Assembly: GCA_013433145.1 (NCBI GenBank)
Contig: CM024168.1
Location: 13,756,868-13,820,867, forward strand
DNA from: Ascaris suum
Taxonomy: Eukaryota > Nematoda > Chromadorea > Rhabditida > Ascarididae
DNA length: 64,000 nucleotides
Direction: 5' to 3'
Below the pieces are notes generated by a model. That model was not told the DNA's origin. It saw only the letters and a list, made by a program, of their open reading frames with translations, and searched no databases. The stretch's first letter is position 1, and each line of letters starts with the position of its first letter. A program made the translations under genes and the position numbers. Below are positions 28,601-40,110 of this stretch, piece by piece.

Positions 28601-31600
28601 ATGCCGGAGCTGGAACCACCGAACACACATGAAGATAAGACATTTCGAAAAGGTGTTTTTACAACAAGGAGTTTGGCGCATAAAAAGGAAAATGATGAAG
28701 CGACCAAGAACAAAAAGACCCGATTGAAAAACGGCGGAACAAGCGCAAAAATTTTCGAAACAAAAGTGGAAAGGCCGAGGAAAAAATGGAACAATGACGG
28801 GAAGTATTCAGAAAAGACAGGTGGCGAAGTGGAAAAATTGTTCACTGGCACTTATTTGTTTATCGACACTGTAAATTTCCTATGCGCGAACGGTCGTTCC
28901 CCTTGATTTCCGCACGTTCGCATTTCTATTCTGTTGTTTCTATAATTGACCAAAAAAATTCTCCGCACACAGAGAGTGCTCCCAGTCAACTCAGTATTTA
29001 CTCTATTGCCCGAGGCTATGAGCTTCACCTTCCATAAAATTTGTCTCGCTGTACCTAATCCATATAAAGTGAACTTTTCAGACGGCGATGGTGAAACTGT
29101 CAAACTCGGACAGCATACTCGAGGGTTATCTGCATGTTGAAGAGTTAAGTAATCCGTTCTCTCCACCCTTCCCTCAGCCCCCCCCCCCCTTGGCAGGCCT
29201 TCATTTCCAATAGTCGAAATATAGTTCGTTATTGGCGAAGCATTCTGCATACGATTCAAATGTGCAACACAACGCCACTCTTAGCTATCGGTTTTAACTA
29301 GAAGTTTCTTAGTTGAGATAATTCGCTTTCAACAACTCTCACTCTTTATATAAATTCGCGACTTCTACTCACAACACTCTTCATTGGCAGTAACTTATAT
29401 CACAGCAAAAACGCGTTAGTGCCATCCACCATCTCCACCCCCCCCCCCCCCCCCTTCGCTGTTCGATCACCTCGCATCAACGCTTGAACAAAATTTAGAG
29501 ACATCACGAACGACTGAAGAAATGAGATGACATCGACTTTGAATAGTCGCTTCCCGCGATAACGAAACAGCACAAATGAAAGCGTTGCGAAATAGCCTAC
29601 TGCCATCCTTTGCAGCATGAAGTACTGTCCGCTGACAGGTCATAGAGGTTGAGAGTGGAACATTGGATGGAAGATGGGGGTAAAATCCGATCTTAGGGAA
29701 ATAAAGCGTTAGGCAGATCGGGTACGGGAGACGTATCTCATCAATCACCCAAGGGGCACAGCTGTGTCTCCTCCCGTAAACTAAATTTCAAGACTGAAAT
29801 CTGCCTCAGTGATGTCGAATATTTTTGTTGTTTTTTGAATGAAATTCAAAATATTGAGAAGAGAATAAAAGCAAAATATATAAAGGAAGAAACTACGCTA
29901 AATTGGCTATGAATTTTATTATTAATTAGCTGAACATACCTGCACTCTCCTATTTTCACATTCTCTTTTCGTTCAGCAGTTTTCACTCATTTCCCTGGCT
30001 GAGAATTTATGCTCATAATAGTACGCCTGCCAGGCCATTACCAAAGTCGTTGCACAGTATCCGAGGGTGGGGAGGGATGCATATTGTGCCAAAGAAGTGT
30101 TTCACCGATTTCAAAAAGCGCAATGATGCCGAATAAGTTGGAAACTTCTTTAAAAATTATATTGGAGCGCGACTTTTTTTTCGAAATTACACTCGATTGG
30201 TGGTACAAAAGGTGGAAGTATCAAAAACCACGGAGTGCCTTTGACTACGGAGACATGCAAGGGAGCTAGTGCCTTTGACTACGGAGACATACAAGGGAGC
30301 TACTATCTATCAATGGGCAACAAAACATATAAGGCTTATCTGTTGTATTTATGCTGTAAGTTACGGTATGGAGTATTATTATCTAATAAATGAGAGACGT
30401 TTGAGCTATTTCTTATGAAGCATTCATTTGCAAATAGCAAAGAGGAGTTATTTGCAATAAATACTTCGGGAAGAAGAATTGCCTGCTGAGGTGCGAAGCG
30501 ATAAAAAGCGCCCAAAAAAAAAATGCTCAAATGGCAAAATGATTCGCACAAATCATTGTTGCGTTCTACAATTATTTCCTCTTAACAGACGCACTGAAAT
30601 GCTTTCTCGCATCATCAATATCGTTCTCACCTTATGGCGTTGCTTCTCTGTATTTTATTTTTTTCGTTCATTGATAAATAATTTACTAGACTTATATCTT
30701 ATAAAGACCTCAAATCAGCTCAAAGTAATGTAATATATAATGAGAGTTTTTATGCAAATTTAGATTATCATATGCGGGACGCACATTTATAAATATGATT
30801 TCATCTATGCACATTTAAAGTGATACATCACGATTGCCGCTTATTCTGATCACTAGACTTGTTTTGTCAGAACAACAAAAAATTCCGCATTTGAACAACA
30901 GCGAATCTTAATTTTCTCGTCTGAAATGTGCAACGAAGAAGGGGCAATGAAATATTAATGCAGCTACTTTTGTGGTGAAGATGCTTTGCATTGGACCAAA
31001 TATTTGCCGTTTGCACTGTTCGCAGTTTCGTATCTAAAATAACAGCAGTGGTTTTTTTTTTCTAAGTAAAGGTGTACTTCCGGCAATGATTTCAACTTTG
31101 TTGGGTAAAATTGCTTTTTGCTTCAAATATATTCAAAGGATTTTTTTGTGAAGCAATTCTGCAGTACTTTTAAAAGCATTTTTTAAATGAATATTATTAT
31201 AAACAGTTTGTTGTAATATTCAAATTTTATCGAACAGAAGAAAGATTTTATTCGAGTTGAAAGTAACTTTTCGGGAAGCGAGCTCATCAGATGAAATTAT
31301 CGTTCCTTCTTTCTTCGAGAAAATCCTTTAAAAGTCTTATCAATGCATAAAACGATCAACCATCTCATCTATTCACATTCTCACCTCAAATTTTCCCTCT
31401 CTTCATACCACCAACACTTCTTCTCTCTATCGCTACTAAATGTGAATAAATGAGCAGCGTTACAAATCTTCGCCATATGTTTAAATTCCTGTAGCTATAA
31501 ACAACAGTGATGAGCACACGTGTCTAAGCTGTTGGTGTGTCACTCACTTTTCGGTTTGTATGTGATGCGGTCTTTTTCAGCGATTATCCTATCATTGCGA

Positions 31601-33812
31601 TTCATTGATCAGTGCATCTATATGTCAAAACACTGTGATGTGTTTACCGTGATGATGCTCAAAATTCTCAGTAATTCACCTGATCTGCAAAGCAATTACC
31701 AATGTTTCCTAGGCATGCGGGCTCATCCTCCTCTCTCGTTTAATTTGAATATCAAATTAGCACTTAGCCAAGTGAGCTCATTTTAACTGTCTTGTCAATC
31801 CATATTTGCATATTTAACAAGATTTGATACATCGATCGTTCCCGATCTCATTGTTCGAATACCAAACGAATTTGCATTATTTTTTCGATGCCGTCCAGAT
31901 GACACTTCACTTAGGCATTGTCCATCGCTGCTCGAACATAGTTCGCAGTTCGTTCAACATCCTGCTGTTCGCACAACATCCTGCTAGTTCGCACAACATC
32001 CTGCTAGTTCGCACAACATCCTGCTAGTTCGCACAACATCCTGCTAGTTCGCACAACATCCTGCTAGTTCGCAACATCCTGCTAGTTCGCACAACATCCT
32101 GCTAGTTCGCACAACATCCTGCTAGTTCGCACAACATCCTGCTAGTTCGCACAACATCCTGCTAGTTCGCACAACATCCTGCTAGTTCGCACAACATCCT
32201 GCTAGTTCGCACAACATCCTGCTAGTTCGCGCAACATCCTGCTAGTTCGCACAACATCCTGCTGGTTTGCACAACATCCTCCTCGTTCGCTATTCATCGA
32301 TCAATCTCCTCACTAATCCGCGTATTTAATGTGCATGAACATGCTCGTTTTCTTATTCAGATGCCTACTTACCGCATTTGCATGCTAAATTTGCATCACT
32401 CTCACGATAAATTTTGAAACTTTTATTTCCAAGCCTATCATTCTTTGATGTATGTCCGCATCAGGTTATTCTTGGATTGGATTTGTGGAACAAAAGCGTC
32501 CTCGAGCAGAGTTCGATGCTAAAAGGCGGTGAGAAGCAACGAACCTCCTCATTTATCATCATCAACATTTTGTCAGTCTCTCGTCAACCTTCATTCTCTT
32601 GCGAAAAAAGGTTCGCACCCACCTGCCGATGAAAAGAACCATTCTTCCTCTCTTTGCGTTCAATTCATTTTCAAAACCTTTTCATGGCCTTCATTGCATA
32701 CTCTTAATGGATATAACAGATAATGCCCAATATTGAGGTATTGCTTATGAAAACAGACTCGAAATTATAGCGTTCGATTTAGATAAATCGAAGTGAAGAA
32801 CATTTCTTCAACGTTGAGTTGTCAATTTTTGTGTGGTGGCGAATTGCATATACGATTAGAGTCATTCTCGGCAACAAAAACGTTCAAAGTTGCTATCGTT
32901 TCGTGTCGCGATACGTTCTCTCCTCGGTTTGATACATCTTTTGGCATTGAAATGTGTCTTCAGAAGGTAAACATTTTTCTGCAATTCGGAAAAATAAACA
33001 CTCTTCGTGCAATTTTAAAAATCGACTGATTGATAAGTGGAAAATTTGCTTTCTTTTTCGAAAACATCTGCTATCTCTATTGATACATCCGATTGATTCC
33101 AGCCCATCGGTGTGCGTAACTCTATATCTGAGTCTACAAATGGCATTTTAGTGTTTATTTCTAATCATGCAGATATGTATATAATGGAGAGGACGTGGAT
33201 ACGAGGTTCATCAAAAGAAGCAAGTGTCTGCCACAAACCTTTCACTGCCGTGTTCTATGCATGTGCAATAATTTCTTTAAAAACGTCGTAAGAACTGATA
33301 GTGAAGTCTGTGAGGAACACAAATCGATCTCTCCTTCACCGTATTGCAAATCCCATACTTCAAATGTCCTCAGTGCCTCATTTATTACGACGTTCGTTAC
33401 GTTCCCTTTTTTATGGTTTTCGTCGTGAACTTCTTTGTGCGCTCTCTTCACTAGCCGTTAGGAGTAAACTTAAGCCCTTCGCTGTTCCTTTCATTGCTCG
33501 TCTGCATCGTTTTGTGTTTCTCAGATACACTTTGGTGTATATTTCCGCTTTATGGCATATTTAATAAATGAAAACAAATAAGAGAGCCACTCTCCCCTTT
33601 AACTCGAAATCAATTTTCATTTCATTGATACATGAGCAGAGGGTTATCTTTATTCGATCACCGGTCTTCTTCGGCCCAATATTAGGGTTTCATCGGAAAT
33701 TTTAGCTTTTTCGGATTCGGACACGAGCCTTGCATTGTTTCCTCCTTTATATGTGAAATTCGATGTAACCTTCGTTTCATCAGACGTAGAGACGTATCTG
33801 AAAGACTCTTAG
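28601..33812 (+). CDS. Unrecognised multi-exon gene model
   Basis: I do not recognise this protein. Candidate exons are 28601-28652 (or extending to about 28823), 31581-31670, 32465-32528 and 33686-33812. Phases agree at each junction and the last exon ends in TAG. The ATG is 2 nt after a CTATTTTCAG signal, consistent with trans-splicing or a 5' UTR intron. The first open frame runs over 100 codons without a stop and is Lys-rich, so the longer exon 1, with donor GTGGCG, is possible. Later exons encode RFIDQCIYMSKHCDVF, then WIGFVEQKRPRAEFDAKRR, then an acidic C-terminal part with PPLYVKFDV and final ETYLKDS. No signal peptide or membrane span is clear. A 20-bp minisatellite occupies intron 2. 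Exon 1 and its donor are the weakest parts; exons may be missing. Confidence 0.4.
29438..29454. repeat. Poly(C) tract of 17
   Basis: A homopolymer run of C, with a shorter C run around 29178-29189. Both lie in the first intron of the plus-strand gene model. Such runs are error-prone in sequencing and no function is inferred. Confidence 0.9.
30234..30301. repeat. Tandem duplication of a 34-bp unit
   Basis: Two adjacent copies of a 34-bp unit (beginning AGTGCCTTTGACTACGG and ending AAGGGAGCT) differ at a single base (ATGCAAG against ATACAAG). The duplication lies in an intron of the plus-strand gene model. Confidence 0.9.
31948..32290. repeat. 20-bp minisatellite, about 17 copies
   Basis: The unit is GTTCGCACAACATCCTGCTA, repeated head to tail. 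Outer copies are degenerate (GTTCGTTCAAC at the left, TGGTTTGCAC and CCTCGTTCGC at the right), while inner copies are almost identical. One copy near 32067 is 18 nt (lacks CA), and one near 32230 has GCGCAAC. Homogenised centre and decayed edges are typical of unequal exchange. The array sits in intron 2 of the plus-strand gene model, ending about 170 bp before exon 3. Confidence 0.96.
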
Positions 33813-35066
33813 GGAGCCCCATAGACATGTTTTAGAGTTTGGTCCTTAGGTCACGGTACTGTTCATCTTATAGAGCTCGTATGACTACTAGTGAAATTTG
33901 CTTTTTGTAGAAATTCTGACTCTGCGACTTTCGGGAATAAAAAGTAATTTTATTGGCAAGTAATATCGATTGCCTCGGCAGAATTGGCATTACTAGTCTG
34001 CTGTAACAGCATCAGCACCACCTTGCCTAGCATAAGGGAGCGGAAAAGATTGTTTAATACTAAGCGTCAGTGTCATCACAGAATATCTTAAAGATGAATT
34101 CTATGTTTTGCTTACAAGGAACCGCCATCTGCTAAAGTTTGACTAGACTTCTGTATAAAATAAACCCAATTTAAGCTAGACTCTAGAATATTTATGGAAA
34201 AGAAAATCGAATTCGAATGAAAATTGAGTTTTCATGTTCTCTAGATGTAATTCTGCGGATGGATGTGGAACAGTTCAAGTTTGTTGTTTCAAGAATTGAA
34301 AAATTCATTTATTCGAGCAATGAAAGCCGGCGCGATTGTGCCGTCGACTGATAGAGATTGCGTAGCCGAAGTTTTTTTGCAAAGGTTTCCTAAGGAGACA
34401 TCGCTATTAGCAAATAAATCTTCGAACCCTCTACACGTACCAAGGCTGGCTGGAACCGGTGTGCTGCAGGCTTTCTGTTCAGACGGATGTAAAACAAATG
34501 CAGTATCATGATCAACTAGCTGGTTATTTTTGCGTTCAAAAATTTCAGCCGTTCTACTCTTATTCCATATTACAAATGGTACAAAATCGTTACTTTCGAC
34601 AAATATTTCTATTGGATCAAGTTCTCATACTTCTGTGCTAAACGCGGATAAGTTTATTATATACACGATTTGGCATTATTCCAATATTGAATTTTCATCG
34701 CAATAGAAATTGAATATCTTCTGAATCAAATAAGAATCATCTTCAAAGTCTCATAAGATCTTTACTAAATTTGACAATCTGAATAAATCGATGGTGTTTG
34801 CCTGGTGCCTTTAGATTGGTGAAGAGGATTTGGATTGGAGAAGGAAGTATGCATAGGTGAGGGGTGGACAGTGGCATTTGCTGCTGGGACACTGTGGGCT
34901 GGTTTTTGACGGAATATAACTCAGAAATACTTTAGGAGCGTTTGCCTTAAAGGAACAGAACAGTGGTTTAAAGATGTTGGCGAGGAGGCAAGTATGTCAC
35001 TGTGGCTTAGATCTAACATGAACTCTTTTCTTGATTATGGAAAAACTGTAGTGCGACCTTACAGCA

Positions 35067-35285
<219 letters not shown>

Positions 35286-35350
35286 TCGTTGCCTTTGCGA
35301 ATAGAGTTGGAGCTGAAATAATTGGCGCTTGGTAAGTAAGCGGGAAGGCA

Positions 35351-35446
35351 AGCTACTGTACTCGTCAAAAACTTGGCTGAGTATGGTACATTAGACCCCC
35401 AAGAGTTTTATGATGCATTGGATTGCAGCTACTGTACTCGTCAAAA
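35351..35446. repeat. 20-bp direct repeat flanking 56 bp
   Basis: AGCTACTGTACTCGTCAAAA occurs at 35351-35370 and again at 35427-35446. The offset of 76 bp is not a multiple of three. An open frame of about 50 codons (35352-35505) crosses both copies in different frames, which argues against coding use. It may be a local duplication next to the (TA)n tract. Confidence 0.85.
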
Positions 35447-37826
35447 TCTTTTGATAAGGAGACCCGTTTTTGATCAGATTCACAGAGTGCAATCTTTTGA
35501 ATGAGAGTCCGGAAGATAACGCCTCAATCAATCCTCCTTCAGTGATTTCCTCTAAACTTTTTCATTAACGAGTCAATATATGACTTTTCTTTATTTTATG
35601 TTTTCGATATTTTCAAAAATATTTTCAATTATTAAATGAAAATTAGCGATTTTTGCGGAATTTTTTATCCCGACTGTGTTAGAATTTATCGGGTATTTAT
35701 TTATTAACTAAAAGAAGTTACTCCACTATGCGTTGACATTTGCAAAGACGGATGAAATGAATCAAAATTTAAATAAGTTAACAGACTCAATTGCGTTGAG
35801 AATCGATTAAACGGTTACACCGTTTAGCGTCCATATAGTAAAATACGATCCATCAGTTCGGACATTTTGTTTTGAATATCAATTTCATTAGAAATAATAA
35901 GGAAATTTCGAAGAGGATTCCACTAAATTCTTCAGCGAAATATTTCTTTATGTCGGTTTTCGAACTTCTTCGTTCACATAGATCTTCATGTAGCAGCTAA
36001 AAGAGAAGAAAATGCTTGTTTAGGAAATAATTGGCATACCTTAGCATAGGAAGGAACATATGTGGATAGACTGCTCGGTATAGCGATCACTTGGCCAAGT
36101 GTTTGTACGCTTAATCTCACCCCTTGTGAATTCGTCTATTTTGATCTTGCTTCTCGGGAAGTTAAACCTGACTTGGCAAATCTAAATATTTGAGCAATAT
36201 TTTTATTTTTACTCGAAGGAACAATTTCTGTGCGTTTTTCGGAGGGTGTAAGTCATTGTTTATATATTTCGTTTTGTTTTCTTCTTTCCGAGAAAGCAGT
36301 TTCTGTCTATTCCAATATCTGTCTGTTCAGGTAAATGTACAATTTTTCGAGCAAGCAAATTCGTAGATTATGCCAATGAAATTAGACAGTAAGAGAATAC
36401 AGTGGACACAATCTTAATACAATAGCTAGGGGGTCGTTTAGTGCTGCACTGCTGCCTAAATGATGATTTTTTTCAGCTTGTGCTGCAATATCGTTAACGA
36501 GTCGGCGCTGTAAAAATTCAGAAATTTCACGTAAAAACATTTATTCGTAGTCGAACGAAAATCATCAAATATAGTCGAAAAGTTCTCTTCACAAACTTTT
36601 TCACCGCTTTCATTCTGCGGTGTTTTCGTTGTGGAAAAAACCACTCGGGTGATTAATTTAGTGTCGGTGACAATGACTAATATAAACTATAAATAATTAA
36701 GAAAAGAAGTGAATAACCGAAAAGATAAAGAATAAACAGTATGGAAATTGAGGAGATGAGATGACCGACTAGTGCGCATATGCTTCAAACCTATTTGCTA
36801 GTGCTCACAAACTTAAAGCTTAGCAGCATCAGTAGTACTGCTTAAATTTCTCTGATGCCTCTCAGCAGTCACTGGTTAACCATGACGGACAATTTGTTTT
36901 GATATAGTTGGAAATGCATTTATTTCGTTTCATCTAACAAATACAAACCACATAATCGAAACCCATTTGAATTAGCGCGTTGATGGTATTTCCTTCTTAT
37001 AAATGCTGAATTATTCGCCATTATATTTTGTTTTCCGTTTTCCCCTTTTTATAAATGCTGAATTATTTGCATATCTCAAATTTCCTTTTCTGCAAAATAT
37101 TCAAATTTATTTCTAAACGATTTTGTGTGAATTTCTCTCATATTTTATTCTTTGCAAAATTGCGATTCTTAATTCGATTTTGCAAATATATTTGCTGAGA
37201 TTTTCGATGGTTTTTTCGATGCAAAGTGACGGCGTACGTCGATTAGAAAAAATATCACTGAGCGCTGAGGGAATTTTTCCACTTCGATGACTCTCTGTGA
37301 TTCACAATGCATTTTTTGAATCAAATTTTACAACGAACTTCACTTTGACGTATTTATAAACGTTGGAACTGTGGAAAAACGGAGAAAAAAAATGAAATTT
37401 TCAACGAGGATCGAAGCAGCCAGCAATTGAGCCATCGACCAGATGGATGAGTGAGGCACTCGCTCGCCGCTAGCACATCGTTTTTTCTCCTTTCCAATAT
37501 TATTTGCACCCTTCCAAGTCATCTTCATTTTTGAAGAGACAAAAAATTTCTCTCGAAGAGCACATAGTGGAACTTGAATAAGATGATTTCATTCGTTATC
37601 GAATTTTTATTTTAGTGATCGTATGTCCGCTCAGATAGAAAACAAATGCGCCGATCCATAAATTCATCGTTGTTCCTTTCTATGACAATATGCTATACGC
37701 TGCTGCCGACGGCACCTTCCGTATAACTCGTCCGTTTATTTAACACCGCTGAAAATCAAAAACTTTTGAAGTCGCTGTTGAACACTCAACATTAGAGCCT
37801 AGACGGTTTCACGAACCGAATCATGG

Positions 37827-38350
37827 ATGTTCTCACCTATTGCCTCTTTCACATCGATTAGCCGCCATGTCGTTAGCCATTCAACCGTCGATCTTTTTCA
37901 CAGGGTGCCGACAAACGCGTTAATCTGTCCTAGTGTAGTGAACCAGTTAGGTAGCTTGCAGTCGAAGAATTCAAAGATTCTAAAGATTACCTCACTTCTT
38001 CGTTTCAACGATAGTACAGGTATGCTTTTCATTCCATTTGCCTTGGCGGAAACAGGACTCAATTTATCCATCTCTATGCATAGGCCAACTCGAGCTCGTC
38101 CGCACTGAATCGAACGAGAATAGCTGTTTGGATATGAGACCCAATCTCGGATCTGATCCAAAAATCAGCCTTTCCGCTCCATGCTCTTCAAACTAACCTT
38201 CCATAAACCTTTTAATTTCCGTCTTAATTCAAATGCTGTCGCGTTTGAATCTTTACAGGAACGAAAATTTTCGCAAAATTTACTCATCCAGTTGTTTGCG
38301 GACTATGTTCACTCCCCTCCTCCTCAGATGGAGCAATTTTTGAAGTATGA
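37827..38350 (+). CDS. Possible two-exon small gene, 94 residues
   Basis: I do not recognise the product. Exon 1 is 37827-38019, from ATG to a GTATGC donor. Exon 2 is 38259-38350, starting after CTTTACAG and ending in TGA. The phase agrees (G|GA) and the total is 285 nt. The protein is Ser-rich, begins MFSPIAS and has a short VCGLC segment near the C-terminus. Minus-strand frames also run through exon 1, so coding on this strand is not certain. It could be a chance pairing of open frames. Confidence 0.27.
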
Positions 38351-39009
38351 ATGCCCTTCCTCCTTAGTTGGAATCCTCCTCATGAATCGACTCCAGAGTC
38401 GTGAAAATTCAAAAAAATCCTATGAATGTTACGATGGAGATGGTTTTACATATCGGATTCGGTCCGATTCTATTTGTAGTTTAAACTGAGTAATTCCTTC
38501 CCCCTCCTCCTCCGTCCTCCACCCCTTCCTCCGATCCTCACTTCTTCCCCCCTTATCGCACCACATTTAAGATGATCGGGTGAAAGAGATCTGCTTTCGT
38601 TTGCACAGACAACTGGTCATAAGGAAACGTTGTCTCATTCGAAATCTGGCTCATGCTGCATTGCATTACCTCTTCAGAGCCAAACCTATTGCGGAAATTG
38701 AGTTAACGCTATGTTCAAGAGTAGGTATTTACAGTTATATTCATGCTCGATTTTCTGAATCCCAATGATGATATCTCTCGGACAGAATTGATTTACAAGG
38801 GTTCATTCCACATCCAATTTCGTCGATTTCATTTGGAGCTGTTCCACTTTGACCCGATGTGTCGTTGTATTAACTGAGAAGAATCTGCAATGGCTACCAA
38901 AGATGCTATTTGTCGACGTTCGTTGCGCAAACCGTACTCCCAATTCGAATCTTTGATGAGTGATTCAAACTGTATAGTGAATAGTTTTGATGTGATAGGA
39001 TCATATCAT

Positions 39010-40110
39010 TGACTGAACAACTGGATTTCCATTTTACAGCCGTCGTTCAGTTCCTCTAGCAGAATCACGTAATCGCGTTTACGCATAGCTCGCGAACGCC
39101 TTAAATAATGCAGCCGTTGCGACTGTACCGAATGCATTCTTGTAATCAACAAAAGTAAGGCTGAGAGGTCTTCGGTATTGTTTGCATGTTTATGACAGCT
39201 AGCTGACTGTGTGATCAGTGGCCGAGTGCCGTTGCACAAGCCGACGTGCTCCTGCGTTTTGAGCTTCCGATGTCATTATTGATATTATTAAGGGTGATGC
39301 ATGTGAAGACCTCGTATGCTCGAAAGAGCAGCGCGCCTGCGATACTTGCTTGCTGAGATTCTCGTGGTCACTATTCCTCAACAGTGGATTTTCTCGAAGC
39401 GTTTGAAGTGTCTTCCACTTGTAGTATCTGCCGAAGCGAATGGTGAGTACTCTGAAAGGAACCCAGCTTTCTTCTGCATGTCCCGACAAATTTTGTCTCT
39501 GCTCGAGCAGCTGCATTTTTTAAGCGCAGCTGAGCATCTCCCTTCCACTACTTCCAACTCACTTTTTTCACTACTTTTTTACTACCTCTGTGAGCCTCTT
39601 TTTGTATACAGCTGCAGTCTTCTTTTGCTTTCATTCTTATAGCAGAATTGAGTGCCTTTGCTTTTTGCAACGTTACCCTCAGTTTTCACATAAGACCTTC
39701 CTGCTTTCATTTTCGTCGTTTCTGATGAGATCCTTCGGTGCGCTCGGAATAGCGAACATCATTAGTTATTCCATGATATAATTAAGGTCATCCACAAACT
39801 GTTCATAGCTGGCACCATTATCCTTCTTTGGATTCATTCGCATCTCGATTGATGAAAGGCTTTCGGGGAAAAGACGACATCGATGATTGGAGTCGAGAGC
39901 TCTTTTTTGTGATTGTTGACAGATGATCTCGTTTCTTAATATTGACTACAGCTGTCGAACAACAGATCGATGCTCCGAACCTGTCGAGACGACGCTCTCG
40001 TCGATGGTCGATCCGTCAGTGAAATTTCTGGGCTTATCAGCTAGCACAAAGTCAGTTTGGTTAAGGATTTCACTATCTTCGCTTCCTCTTCCGTGGTTAG
40101 CTATTATTTA
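39010..40110 (-). mobile_element. Decayed RTE-type LINE fragment
   Basis: Read on the minus strand, the region at about 39120-39195 encodes, between stop codons, YRRPLSLTFVDYKNAFGTV. This matches the reverse-transcriptase motif with pattern PL.LTFVDY..AFD..E of RTE-clade non-LTR retrotransposons. Here the motif Asp after AF is replaced by Gly. Just upstream (39270-39330) a shifted frame gives VFTCITLNNIN, matching the region before it in the family. At about 39950-40060 the frame ADKPRNFTDGS then GSEHRSVVRQ resembles the end of the endonuclease domain (GSDHR motif). Stops and frameshifts are frequent, so the copy is dead. Its 5' and 3' limits and target-site duplications are not resolved. Confidence 0.7.

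Noticed and set aside
32793..33029. Exon-like frame ending at a GTAAAC donor
   Set aside because: Its phases (1 in, 0 out) are incompatible with the flanking exons 32465-32528 and 33686-33812, which join directly. It could belong to an isoform but nothing shows this.
34263..34511. 82-codon plus-strand ORF, with a second coding-looking frame overlapping it
   Set aside because: The two frames exclude each other and neither connects to neighbouring exons. Kept only as a note within the intergenic entry.
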